Source of the DNA: Hungatella sp. UBA3402
GTDB taxonomy: Bacteria > Bacillota > Clostridia > Lachnospirales > Lachnospiraceae
NCBI GenBank assembly: GCA_002358555.1
Contig: DEPC01000036.1
Location: 565-13,068 of the forward strand
Direction of reading: 5' to 3'
DNA length: 12,504 nucleotides
The notes under the pieces were generated by a model. It was not told where the DNA came from. It did no database searches and saw nothing but the letters and a program-made list of their open reading frames with translations. Positions 1-7,072 of this stretch are shown piece by piece (the first letter of the stretch is position 1; each line of letters begins with the position of its first letter). The position numbers and the translations under genes are program-made.

Positions 1-59
1 TCTGCCGTGAGTATTGTGCCAGCAGCAAAGAGGCATATTTCTTTATGCGACTGTGTACA

Positions 60-1970
60 TCATGTTATACTGTGCGGCAGATTTATCTGGCCCTCAGTAT
101 AATCTCTTTCCGCTATTTTCCACCATTCTATACAGCTCTGATGCCATTTTTCTTCCGAAACTTCATACTGTTTCTTTAACTTGTGGTATTCCTCCTCTTT
201 GTTCCAAGTCTCCCCTCTCCAAAATCCCTCTGATTCCTGCCATTCTTCCAGCATATCTTTCATAACCTCATACAAGCCTTTCACCTGGCAGTTTGCCTGG
301 TTCATTCGTTCTTTGGCCAAGCGTAGCTTCCAATCAAAATATGCCTCCTCCTCTGGAATCTCCCGAAGCTGGTGTCTCTCTGCTTTTGGGACTGCTCTTA
401 TTCCTGCAATCAATGCCTGTTCTTCTGCTTGAATCTGAGCTTGCAGGCTTTCTCCATTTGCCGCCTTCTTTTTTCGTTCCAGATAATGTTCATATCCAAA
501 GGGATAGTACATAACCGCCTGATTTTCCAATGTCACCACTGCATCTGCTACCTGCCTGATAAAATATCGGTCATGAGATACAAATAAAATGGTTCCTGTG
601 TAAGCCCGAAATGCAGACTCCAGGGTTTCTTTTGCCTGGACATCCATATGATTGGTTGGTTCGTCCAGTATCAGAAAATTAGGTCTTGTCTGCAAAAGCT
701 CTGCAAGTACAAGTCTTGCCTTCTCTCCTCCTGACAGATTTTTCACCTGCTTTGCTGCTTCGCGACCACCGAACAGATAATTTCCTAAAATTGTCCGAAC
801 CTCTTTTTCTGTCAAAGCAGGAAATAATTCATGAAAATGCTCTGCCACTGTCTTTTCCGAATCAATCTCTGCCGAATGTTGGTCAAAATATCCTATGACA
901 ATACGATTTCCTAAAGAGATGGTTCCCTTTAAAGGTTCTACAAGACCTGCTATAGTCTTTAAAAACGTAGTTTTTCCAACTCCATTTGGCCCCAGTATAC
1001 CAATCTTTTGACCTTTGCGAATCCTTATGGTAATCTCAAACAGCAAACTATCATATCCAATCTTGAGATTCTTTGTTTCCAGAACCCATTTGCTTCCTGC
1101 AATTTCTGGATTTATTTCTCCGGTAAATATATGGGCTCTATCTTCCTTTGGTGCCTGAATCTTTGTCATCCTCTCAATAGCCTTTTTCTTTGACCTTGCA
1201 AACGATGCCTTGGCAGGCTTATGCTTAAATCGTTCGATTACTTGGTTTAAACGGCTTATCTCTTCTTGCTGTCGCTGATATGCCTTTTTCTGAAGCTGGA
1301 TATTTTTTAGTTTTTCCTGTCTATAATATGTGTAATTTCCTGAATATTTAACTAATTTTTTATCTTCTAATTCATACACTATCTCAGCTACCTGGTCCAG
1401 GAAAAATCGGTCATGAGATACCATGATTACTGCGTTGCTATAACTTTTTAAGTAAGTCTCCAGCCATTCTACAGTTTCCATATCCAGATGGTTTGTAGGC
1501 TCGTCCAGAAGAAGGATATCCGGCTTCTCAAGCAACAGACGAATCAACGCGATTTTTGTCTGCTCTCCGCCGGAAAACTCGGAAAGCTTTTTCTTTTTCT
1601 CCTCCCTTTTAAATCCAAAGCCTGTAAATAGTTTGTCATATTCTGTCTCATACACAAACCGTTCTGTCTCGTACTCATCATTCCAGACTTCCAGCAATTC
1701 TTCCTCTACGGTCCGTGACAAATCCTCCAAAGCTTTTTGCCCTAACATTCCAATAGTCAGCTTTCTGGAATAAAAAACTCCGGCTCCCTGCCGTTTATCA
1801 TCTCTGTCTAATTCCAATTTCCCTGCAATGAGCCTTAAAAGAGTAGTCTTTCCTGCCCCATTTATCCCTGTAATGGCAATTTTTTCATTTCCTTTAATTT
1901 CAAAATCAATATGGGACAGCACCAATGTTCCACCCAGAGACACTGTGCCGTCCATAATCTGATATAACAT
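60..1970 (-). CDS. ABC-F family ATPase (YdiF/OptrA-like architecture)
   Basis: 636 aa with two ABC ATPase domains and no membrane segment, the ABC-F layout. Domain 1 has Walker A around K41 (GINGAGKTT), signature SGGEQ at 133-137 and Walker B with catalytic E157 (LLLDEPTNHLD). Domain 2 has Walker A around K333 (GPNGVGKTT), signature SGGEK at 413-417 and E437 (LILDEPTNHMD). The basic linker between them contains RFKHKPAKASFARSKKK, a typical ABC-F interdomain linker that reaches into the ribosome; a charged, probably coiled-coil tail follows domain 2. Known family members act on the ribosomal E site as translation factors or as antibiotic-resistance proteins. The length and linker resemble YdiF and OptrA more than the shorter Vga/Lsa/Msr proteins, but sequence alone does not show resistance. 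The start is supported by AAAGGA about 8 nt upstream. The gene lies 57 nt downstream of the DsbA-like gene, probably in one transcript. Confidence 0.93.
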   Translation of the reverse strand: MLYQIMDGTVSLGGTLVLSHIDFEIKGNEKIAITGINGAGKTTLLRLIAGKLELDRDDKRQGAGVFYSRKLTIGMLGQKALEDLSRTVEEELLEVWNDEYETERFVYETEYDKLFTGFGFKREEKKKKLSEFSGGEQTKIALIRLLLEKPDILLLDEPTNHLDMETVEWLETYLKSYSNAVIMVSHDRFFLDQVAEIVYELEDKKLVKYSGNYTYYRQEKLKNIQLQKKAYQRQQEEISRLNQVIERFKHKPAKASFARSKKKAIERMTKIQAPKEDRAHIFTGEINPEIAGSKWVLETKNLKIGYDSLLFEITIRIRKGQKIGILGPNGVGKTTFLKTIAGLVEPLKGTISLGNRIVIGYFDQHSAEIDSEKTVAEHFHELFPALTEKEVRTILGNYLFGGREAAKQVKNLSGGEKARLVLAELLQTRPNFLILDEPTNHMDVQAKETLESAFRAYTGTILFVSHDRYFIRQVADAVVTLENQAVMYYPFGYEHYLERKKKAANGESLQAQIQAEEQALIAGIRAVPKAERHQLREIPEEEAYFDWKLRLAKERMNQANCQVKGLYEVMKDMLEEWQESEGFWRGETWNKEEEYHKLKKQYEVSEEKWHQSCIEWWKIAERDYTEGQINLPHSIT

Positions 1971-2027
1971 TTCTTTAATCCTTTTACTAAAATCATCTGA
2001 TGGTTGCTTTTACTGTTTCGTTTTAGC

Positions 2028-2645
2028 TTATTTTATAAATATTTCTTTTAACTTTTCTTTAAGCTCCATTTCCATTTCTTCTACAGAATAATTCTCAAGA
2101 TTTAACTTTTTTCCATTGATATAGATAGTAGGAATTACTTTCACACAAAGTTCCTGCTTGGAATAGCGGACAGCCTCCTTCTCTTCGACTCCATAGATTC
2201 CATCTTCTAATGCCTGCCTAAAATCTTCTTTATCAAGTCCTGTAGCTACTGCCAGCTCACATAAAATTTCTAAATTTCCGATGTCTTTTTCATCAATAAA
2301 GTAAGCCCGATAAATTTTATCTGCGTATTCCTCCCCTTTTCCTTGCTCTTTAGCATAGAAATATCCTTCAAATGCCATTCTGGTATAGGGTCTTGGGCAT
2401 ACATCAGGAGGAAGCTTCATATCCAACCCCAATTCTTTACAAGGCTTCACTAGTACTTGATAGTGAGCCTTTCTGTTCTCGTCATGGCAGGTATCTACTC
2501 TTGGATTTGGCTCCTCTGTCAATTCCATGGGCTGCAAGGCAATCCTTGCCTCAACTCCTAATTTTTCAAGCCCTAGTTTTAAAGCTTCCTTTGCCACTAG
2601 GCAATAAGGACATACAAAATCTGTAACAAATAAAATATCTAACAT
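2028..2645 (-). CDS. DsbA/FrnE-like thioredoxin-fold oxidoreductase
   Basis: 205 aa. The N-terminus is a short beta strand leading straight into a CPYC redox motif at residues 12-15. A VIPTIYING segment near the C-terminus supplies the cis-proline (P172) that packs against the active site in DsbA-fold proteins. The helical insertion between them fits the DSBA family (PF01323). There is no signal peptide or membrane segment, so it should be cytoplasmic like FrnE-type members, acting as a disulfide oxidoreductase or isomerase; its substrate cannot be told. The start is fixed by an excellent AGGGAGG about 7 nt before the ATG. It precedes the ABC-F gene on the same strand with a 57-nt gap and no convincing terminator between them, so co-transcription is likely. 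Its upstream region is occupied by an inverted-repeat element. Confidence 0.88.
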   Translation of the reverse strand: MLDILFVTDFVCPYCLVAKEALKLGLEKLGVEARIALQPMELTEEPNPRVDTCHDENRKAHYQVLVKPCKELGLDMKLPPDVCPRPYTRMAFEGYFYAKEQGKGEEYADKIYRAYFIDEKDIGNLEILCELAVATGLDKEDFRQALEDGIYGVEEKEAVRYSKQELCVKVIPTIYINGKKLNLENYSVEEMEMELKEKLKEIFIK

Positions 2646-2680
2646 GTCAAACCTCCCTTTTCTGGCTTTCCTTTAAGGGA

Positions 2681-2828
2681 TGTTTGAAAAATACTTTTTG
2701 CCAGATATATACACAATTTTTAAGAAATTTGTGCCAAATCAAGGAGTGTAACAGACTGTGTCAATGGAATTCGGTACAAATACCATACAAAGAAGAGTGT
2801 ATAAATGGCAGAAATAATTTTTCAAACA
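2681..2828. mobile_element. MITE-like inverted-repeat element 1
   Basis: The two ends are long imperfect inverted repeats: 2681-2714 and 2797-2828. The outer 12 bp (TGTTTGAAAAAT) match perfectly, and the inner parts match again around TGCCA and ATACAC. The 148-bp unit contains no open frame of note. This is the form of a miniature inverted-repeat element or an internally deleted insertion sequence. No convincing target duplication is seen; a 2-bp AT on both sides is too short to judge. It lies 36 bp upstream of the DsbA-like gene start and may carry or disturb that gene's promoter. Confidence 0.55.
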
Positions 2829-2909
2829 TACTCTAGTTCATAATATTCTTTTTTTATCTCTTTATTGTATCAATCAAATTTCTTAAATGCAAGGGAATCA
2901 AAGTTTTCA

Positions 2910-2938
2910 TTGATTCTTTTTCTGTTTTCCTCTATACT
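2910..2938 (+). promoter_or_regulatory. Sigma-A promoter of the threonine aldolase gene
   Basis: TTGATT (2910-2915) and TATACT (2933-2938) are separated by exactly 17 nt and lie about 110 nt before the aldolase ATG, leaving a leader of roughly 100 nt. The -35 box is the right arm of a small palindrome, AATCAA-N8-TTGATT (2896-2915), which could be an operator. No riboswitch fold is recognised in the leader. Confidence 0.65.
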
Positions 2939-3045
2939 AAAATGTGTTTAAATCTTAAAAGAAATTCTATATTACAAAAAATATATCAAAGTATAAAGTT
3001 TTATTTTCATAGCGAATATACTTAGATTTATGAGGAGGAATAGTT

Positions 3046-4074
3046 ATGTACAGCTTCACTAATGATTACAGCGAGGGAGCACATCCCAGGATACTTCAAG
3101 CAATGTTAGAAGCTAACCTTGTCCAAAATACAGGTTACAGCCTGGATACCCATACAAATCATGCGATTCAGTTGATTCGAGATGAGATTCAATCTCCAAA
3201 TGCACAAATCCATATGATTTCAGGTGGCACCCAAACTAATCTCATCACCATTGCAGCAGCACTTCGCCCCTACCAGGCAGTCATCTCTGCTTCCACTGGA
3301 CATATCAATGTCCATGAAACTGGTGCGATTGAGGCTACTGGACATAAGGTTCTTGCCGTGCAGACTCCCGATGGAAAACTGACACCAGCTTTCATACAAC
3401 AAGCACTTGAGTTTCATACAGATGAACATATGGTGCAGCCCAAAATGGTCTATATCTCGAATTCTACGGAAGTTGGCACCCAATATTCTAAGTCGGAGTT
3501 GCAAGCACTCTCCCACTTCTGCCGCCTCAATGAGCTTTATCTGTTCATGGATGGAGCTCGCCTTGGTTCCGCCCTCACAAGCCCTGTCAATGACTTGACC
3601 TTGGCAGATATCGCTAGTCTGACAGATGTATTTTATATCGGAGGCACTAAAAATGGAGCTTTATTTGGAGAAGCACTTGTGATTTTAAGAGATGAATTAA
3701 AACCAGATTTCCGCTTTATGATAAAACAGAAGGGAGCTATGCTCGCAAAAGGCTGGCTATTGGGAATTCAATTTGAAGAACTGTTCCAACATCATTTATT
3801 CTATGAATTGGCTTCCCATGCCAATACTATGGCCCAAAAGCTTCGGACAGCTCTGACAGACTGTGGTTATTTTTTTGCTTATAACTCTCAGACCAATCAG
3901 CTTTTCCCTATTTTCCCAGATACAGTGATTGAAAAGCTTGCAAAGAATTTCACCTTCAATCTGGGGCAGAGGATTGATGAAACTCATTCCAGTATCCGTC
4001 TGGTAACTTCCTGGGCCACTACAGACGAAGGAGTTGAAGAATTTATTCAGACTCTCAAGGCCATAACCGACTAA
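3046..4074 (+). CDS. Threonine aldolase family PLP enzyme
   Basis: 342 aa, the usual length of the beta-eliminating lyase/threonine aldolase family (PF01212, LtaE-like). These fold-type I PLP enzymes typically split L-threonine or L-allo-threonine into glycine and acetaldehyde in the cytoplasm. Seen here: the N-terminal NDYSEGAHPRIL segment, SGGTQTN (phosphate-binding turn), STGHINVHETGA, the FMDGARLG segment with the PLP-ring aspartate, and the PLP lysine K202 in YIGGTKNGALFGEA. The start is set by GAGGAGG 7 nt upstream of ATG. It is the only substantial plus-strand gene and has its own promoter. Inverted-repeat elements sit on both sides but do not interrupt the frame, so the gene should be functional. 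Substrate specificity among beta-hydroxy amino acids is not determined by the sequence. Confidence 0.9.
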   Translation: MYSFTNDYSEGAHPRILQAMLEANLVQNTGYSLDTHTNHAIQLIRDEIQSPNAQIHMISGGTQTNLITIAAALRPYQAVISASTGHINVHETGAIEATGHKVLAVQTPDGKLTPAFIQQALEFHTDEHMVQPKMVYISNSTEVGTQYSKSELQALSHFCRLNELYLFMDGARLGSALTSPVNDLTLADIASLTDVFYIGGTKNGALFGEALVILRDELKPDFRFMIKQKGAMLAKGWLLGIQFEELFQHHLFYELASHANTMAQKLRTALTDCGYFFAYNSQTNQLFPIFPDTVIEKLAKNFTFNLGQRIDETHSSIRLVTSWATTDEGVEEFIQTLKAITD

Positions 4075-4110
4075 ATATAAATTTACTTTGAAACTTTCAT
4101 TCCCATCTTG

Positions 4111-4256
4111 CCTGTGGTTTCAAGGTCAATAACTCTCCGTTTACAGCTATCTGTGTCAGAAACAAAAATCCTCTTTTTGAGCGTAATAAATTAGATTCTT
4201 GTAACTGGTTTTAGCAATAGTTGGAAACATAGAGTTATTGGCCCCAAAACCACAGG
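4111..4256. mobile_element. MITE-like inverted-repeat element 2
   Basis: Long imperfect inverted repeats: the arm starting at 4111 and the arm ending at 4256 match at about 32 of the first 40 positions. They include a perfect 10-bp end (CCTGTGGTTT) and CAATAACTCT further in. The 146-bp unit has no coding capacity. It resembles a miniature inverted-repeat element or remnant of an insertion sequence and is unrelated in sequence to the element at 2681-2828. No target-site duplication is evident. It occupies most of the 240-bp gap between two converging genes, so transcribed copies would fold into a long hairpin that might also help end transcription. Confidence 0.55.
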
Positions 4257-4314
4257 TCTCTAGGCAATTTCTTTTAATGCGTGACTTTTGGAAACCACTT
4301 TCTAACATAATAAA

Positions 4315-5064
4315 TTAATCAGCCAGCCAATATCTTGCCCCATCTTTGGTCCGTTCCATAAATCCATAGATAATCAGATATCTCCTGATAGTCATATAGT
4401 CTTCATAAATTGGTTTCAAAATCTGATTCACTTCTTTTTCACTATACTGCCTTCCATGTTCAAACTGTTCCGCTATTTTTCCAAGAATAACAATTTTTTT
4501 CTTCTCTTTTGGTGAAAAATCTTTCAACACAAGAGGATGAAAACTGCTGAAAAAAGTATCTAATATATGTTGTCTTTCCTGTTCTGTGGTAAGATATCTA
4601 TCGTCAATATAATTTGCATTGTTATGGATAGGAACTACCTGTTTTTCTAAAACTATCTCTTCCTCAAAAATCTGTTCATAGACAGCTAGATAAAACTTTG
4701 CCTGTTTTGCCTTCTCACGAAATGTAAAGCGCTGCCGACGTATGGTAGCTTCTGTCACATTCTGTTCTTTAGCCATCTCCTTATCTGTCTTTCCCTCTGA
4801 AAAAAGTAAAAGCAAGTCCTTCTGGTTTTGAGTTAATGTATTATATTTTGTTTCTGAAGATAGAAGTTGTTGTAAATTTCCACTATGTTCTGCCTTGATA
4901 TGTTTTGCTACTGCTAACTCAGCCACAAAAAAATTCCCATCAATAGGAAAAACCTGTCCAACAGAAAATTCCTGTTTGCAGTAATTGCAGATATAGACAT
5001 CCCTTTTTTTATCATACTGATAACCTTTTTTTAATTCTTCTAATGATATTTTTCCATAATCCAT
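4315..5064 (-). CDS. DUF2087 transcriptional regulator with zinc-finger-like N-terminus
   Basis: 249 aa with three parts. Residues 26-60 carry C26-x2-C29 and H55-x4-H60, a likely zinc site. Residues about 74-115 (LTQNQKDLLLLFSEGKTDKE onward) form a LuxR/sigma-70 region-4-type helix-turn-helix. Residues about 178-247 match DUF2087 (PF09860): GRQYSEKEVN, then an IRRYLIIYGFMERTKDG stretch. DUF2087 proteins are thought to be DNA-binding regulators; the target is unknown. The start is supported by AGGAGG 8 nt upstream. A near-perfect sigma-A promoter lies just before it, so it is probably a single-gene unit expressed strongly unless repressed. It marks the last ordinary chromosomal gene before the accessory-looking region on its right. 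Confidence 0.82.
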   Translation of the reverse strand: MDYGKISLEELKKGYQYDKKRDVYICNYCKQEFSVGQVFPIDGNFFVAELAVAKHIKAEHSGNLQQLLSSETKYNTLTQNQKDLLLLFSEGKTDKEMAKEQNVTEATIRRQRFTFREKAKQAKFYLAVYEQIFEEEIVLEKQVVPIHNNANYIDDRYLTTEQERQHILDTFFSSFHPLVLKDFSPKEKKKIVILGKIAEQFEHGRQYSEKEVNQILKPIYEDYMTIRRYLIIYGFMERTKDGARYWLAD

Positions 5065-5089
5065 AAGAAAACCTCCTTTTTATAAATTT

Positions 5090-5118
5090 ATTATAATATT
5101 GTTTATTTTATTTGTCAA
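5090..5118 (-). promoter_or_regulatory. Consensus sigma-A promoter of the DUF2087 regulator
   Basis: Read on the minus strand, TTGACA (5113-5118) and TATAAT (5090-5095) are both perfect consensus and separated by 17 nt. The -10 box is about 26 nt before the ATG, giving a very short leader containing AAAAGGAGG. Confidence 0.75.
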
Positions 5119-5188
5119 CGTAATTGTCTCTCTATGTATTCTTCATCCATTTTTTATATCCAGTCTGCCTCATCTCTTGTTTTTTGTC

Positions 5189-5222
5189 AAAAAACGGCAC
5201 CTAAACTATTTAGTTTAGATGC
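5189..5222 (-). terminator. Rho-independent terminator after the 111-aa gene
   Basis: On the minus strand an 11-bp stem (GCATCTAAACT / AGTTTAGGTGC, one G-T pair, 4-nt loop) is followed by T6. The hairpin begins inside the last codons of the 111-aa gene, whose TAA (5210-5212) lies at the loop. It closes the TPR-pseudogene/111-aa operon. Confidence 0.75.
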
Positions 5223-5545
5223 ATGACGGTTTCCTTTATTTTTTCTTCCCTTGATAATTCTTTTTCTAATCGTTTTTGCAGCTTGTTTTTCCTCTTCTGG
5301 TAATAGCCATATATTTCCCTGTCAGGTATCCATATCTGGGCTTCTTCTATCTTAGTAAACACATAGGACAGGATCTTTTCATCCTCCTGTCGGCTTGGAA
5401 ACCTGCCAGAATCCAGATAATAATTTCTAAATCCCTCATAAAACCATTCCGCAATCTTTGTTTTTTGCCTTTCTTTTAATGCAGAAAATTTTTTGTCTGT
5501 CTGAAGGAGCCTTCCATCTACTTTTATATGATTCTTCTGTGACAT
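5210..5545 (-). CDS. Conserved hypothetical protein, 111 aa
   Basis: I do not recognise a named family. The protein is 111 aa, mostly helical and highly charged. It opens with NHIKVDGRLLQTDKKFSALK, has an aromatic centre (EWFYEGFRNYYLDSGRFPSR) and an IWIPDREIYGYYQKRKNKLQ segment, and ends in a basic coiled-coil-like helix. The last feature suggests nucleic-acid or protein binding, which is inference. Proteins with this general look occur on mobile elements of Clostridia. The start is supported by AGGGAG about 9 nt upstream. The ATG lies 1 nt after the stop of the broken TPR gene, so the two were one operon. A good terminator overlaps its 3' end. Confidence 0.7.
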   Translation of the reverse strand: MSQKNHIKVDGRLLQTDKKFSALKERQKTKIAEWFYEGFRNYYLDSGRFPSRQEDEKILSYVFTKIEEAQIWIPDREIYGYYQKRKNKLQKRLEKELSREEKIKETVMHLN

Positions 5546-5546
5546 A

Positions 5547-5909
5547 TTAAAATATCTCCCTTTCTAAAATCATTGATTTTACTTTTTCCATATATTGTTC
5601 TATGTCGTTTCTCTTGTCTGGCTATCTTTGAAATTGCAACGCCTTTTCATAAAATTCGATTGCCTCTTCATACTTTCCAAAGCATACCATTATTTGTCCT
5701 TTATTAAATAAGATTTCGGGACTCGAGGCATTCCAGTATAATCCATTGTCACACGCCTCAGATGACTTATCATACTGCTGAAGTTCCATATAGGTGCAGG
5801 CTTCCGTGAGATAACTTTGGATTAACAGCTTGTGTGTTAAGCACGAAATATCGCCATCAAATATCTTGAGGGGTATTTTGTTGATCCAACTGTTCCACTT
5901 TTGGGCATA
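5547..5909 (-). pseudogene. TPR-protein gene fragment with in-frame amber codon
   Basis: Reading the minus strand in one frame gives a clear tetratricopeptide repeat (FNKGQIMVCFGKYEEAIEFY, then EKAL) preceded by a second TPR-like helix pair (TEACTYMELQQYDKSSEACD). The frame hits TAG at 5622-5624, continues unchanged with PDKRNDIEQYMEKVKSMILE and ends at TAA 5547-5549, 1 nt before the next gene's ATG. Continuation up to an operonic junction suggests the amber codon is a later mutation or sequencing error. No start codon or RBS is visible. Upstream, the frame stays open to 5966 but runs through a textbook terminator, so the true 5' end has probably been lost. TPR proteins are protein-interaction scaffolds; no specific role can be assigned. 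Confidence 0.6.
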
Positions 5910-5944
5910 AAAAAGTACCGCAACCCCGAAGATTACGGTACTTT
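5909..5944 (-). terminator. Rho-independent terminator with UUCG loop
   Basis: On the minus strand AAAGTACCGTAATC and GGGTTGCGGTACTTT pair over 14 bp with a single bulged G, closed by a TTCG tetraloop and followed by T6. It lies about 36 nt after the TAA at 5980 and would end transcription coming from the Panacea-toxin cassette and the small broken gene. Confidence 0.8.
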
Positions 5945-5979
5945 CAAGCCTTTTGGCATTTTCAATTCACAAGGTATAG

Positions 5980-6104
5980 TTAGAACTTCCCAGCCTTCGC
6001 TGCTTCCTCAACAAAAACAGCAATGCCCTTAAAATCAGCCTTAATCGCTACTTTTGTTACCTTTGTGTTTCCTATTCAGCAAATTTTCTCACTTGCGAGC
6101 ACAT
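5980..6104 (-). pseudogene. Small gene remnant, probably frameshifted
   Basis: Two abutting minus-strand frames look like one short protein. From the ATG at 6104 the frame reads MCSQVRKFAE and stops at TAG (6072-6074). The -1-nt neighbouring frame continues IGNTKVTKVAIKADFKGIAV, then FVEEAAKAGKF, and stops at 5980. Adding one A near 6076 would join them into about 41 aa. The tail has natural amphipathic-helix composition and is followed by a strong terminator, which argues that it is a real gene end. No good RBS is seen for the ATG. I do not recognise the family. It sits directly downstream of the putative toxin gene. Confidence 0.35.
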
Positions 6105-6133
6105 CTCACGGCATTTTCTGCTAACTTATCTGA

Positions 6134-6592
6134 TTAGGTGTGCTTCTTTTTTGATGGACAAATCTCATGTTCTGGATCATACCACAATATATGAAATTTC
6201 TCCCCATCACGGATACCAACTATCCGAATCTTATTTTGCAGAGCAAAAGAGAAAATGTAATCAGAAAATTCCTCCAGGCCTTTGGCTTTCAACTGCTCAA
6301 CAGCTTCTTTTGATAAACCGTCAGGCACAAGGAAATGATGCTTCGATTTGCCGTCATCATGTGTCTGCCGCTTCACTTCTCCCCACGTCATGTTGCTATA
6401 ATCTATCATTTTCCCCAAGACCTCTTTGTGGTCGAAATCTGCCCTGTTTACATCGAAAGCATAATTTCCTGAACGGTCTATCTTATCAAACATCCAGATG
6501 ATCTTCTCGCCATCAGTGGAGATTGCGGGCTTTGACTCTTTTACATAATTTTTATCCTTTTTCGCCTTGCCTTTCTTTAATTGTTTTGCCAT
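6134..6592 (-). CDS. Putative toxin partner of Panacea antitoxin, 152 aa
   Basis: 152 aa, soluble, very basic N-terminus (KQLKKGKAKKDKNYVK), then a compact alpha/beta body with IIWMFDKIDRSGNYAFDV, MTWGEVKRQTHDDGKSKHHF and a C-terminal strand pair ending KFHILWYDPEHEICPSKKK. I cannot name the family with certainty; the ending recalls a recurring hypothetical protein of TA-type loci. Its position is the main clue: the ATG is 2 nt after the stop of a Panacea-domain gene, with a GGGAG RBS inside that gene's end, so the two are translated from one message. In PanAT systems the Panacea protein neutralises a neighbouring toxin of widely varying type. A toxin role here is inference; conserved His/Asp/Lys/Arg in the QTHDDGKSKHH stretch could be catalytic or nucleic-acid-binding. 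Confidence 0.72.
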   Translation of the reverse strand: MAKQLKKGKAKKDKNYVKESKPAISTDGEKIIWMFDKIDRSGNYAFDVNRADFDHKEVLGKMIDYSNMTWGEVKRQTHDDGKSKHHFLVPDGLSKEAVEQLKAKGLEEFSDYIFSFALQNKIRIVGIRDGEKFHILWYDPEHEICPSKKKHT

Positions 6593-6594
6593 AG

Positions 6595-7029
6595 CTACAA
6601 ACTCCCATAATATTCGCCCATGCTACTTTTTGGAATAACAATCCTGCTCTTCTCCCATTCAGACAAATCTCCCCTTGCATTCTTCCAGGGATCTTCCGCA
6701 TGAGTCTGCTCCCGCAGGCTGTACGGTTCCATTTTTCCATAGCCGTCGAGGACTACATCTATGGACTCCTTCTCATCATCTGACAGATTGTCCCCATTCC
6801 CTTTACAAAAATCCTCTGCCGAAACCAGGAACTTGCCCTGGTGTGCATGAAACAGTTCCGGACACACTGGGCCGTTTGCCCATGCCTCAAAATCTTCCTC
6901 AAAAATGGAGTTGCCTGTCCAGGCCAAATGCCATGCCTGTGCATAATAACATAACTTTTGAAGTTTCCAAGTACTTAATGTTCCCAATTTTTGCAAAATA
7001 TACTTTGCTACATCAAAAACAGTTGCCAT
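6595..7029 (-). CDS. Panacea-domain (DUF4065/SocA-like) antitoxin
   Basis: 144 aa matching the Panacea fold. The diagnostic stretch runs from residue 9 (KYILQKLG) through WKLQKLCYYAQAWHLAW (21-37) to FEAWANGPVCPELFHAHQG (47-65), the same order as in SocA/GepA-type proteins. Panacea proteins are known as antitoxins, including chaperone-type neutralisers of diverse toxins and the proteolytic adaptor SocA. Here it is the first gene of a two-gene cassette, with the 152-aa protein 2 nt behind, matching a PanA-PanT arrangement. The start has a perfect AAAGGAGG 8 nt upstream. A near-consensus promoter sits just before it, so the cassette is an independent unit. Autoregulation is possible but no clear operator is visible. 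Confidence 0.85.
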   Translation of the reverse strand: MATVFDVAKYILQKLGTLSTWKLQKLCYYAQAWHLAWTGNSIFEEDFEAWANGPVCPELFHAHQGKFLVSAEDFCKGNGDNLSDDEKESIDVVLDGYGKMEPYSLREQTHAEDPWKNARGDLSEWEKSRIVIPKSSMGEYYGSL

Positions 7030-7072
7030 GACATATCCTCCTTTTTATTTATTCTCACCTATTTCCCCTTTA

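Noticed and set aside
33..48. Small hairpin GCATA/TATGC downstream of the ABC-F gene as a terminator
   Set aside because: Only a 5-bp AT-rich stem and a broken T tract (CTCTTT) on the minus strand; too weak to call.
2989..3023. AAGTATA / TATACTT inverted repeat in the aldolase leader as an operator or riboswitch
   Set aside because: 7-bp AT-rich arms with a 21-nt loop can occur by chance, and no riboswitch core is seen.
5120..5188. Possible 13-aa minus-strand frame and an attachment site at the border of the accessory region
   Set aside because: No RBS, no matching direct repeat found elsewhere in the window, and no integrase to support an att site.
6552..6740. 62-aa minus-strand frame overlapping the Panacea and toxin genes
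   Set aside because: Out-of-frame shadow across two well-supported genes, with no RBS and no family-like composition.
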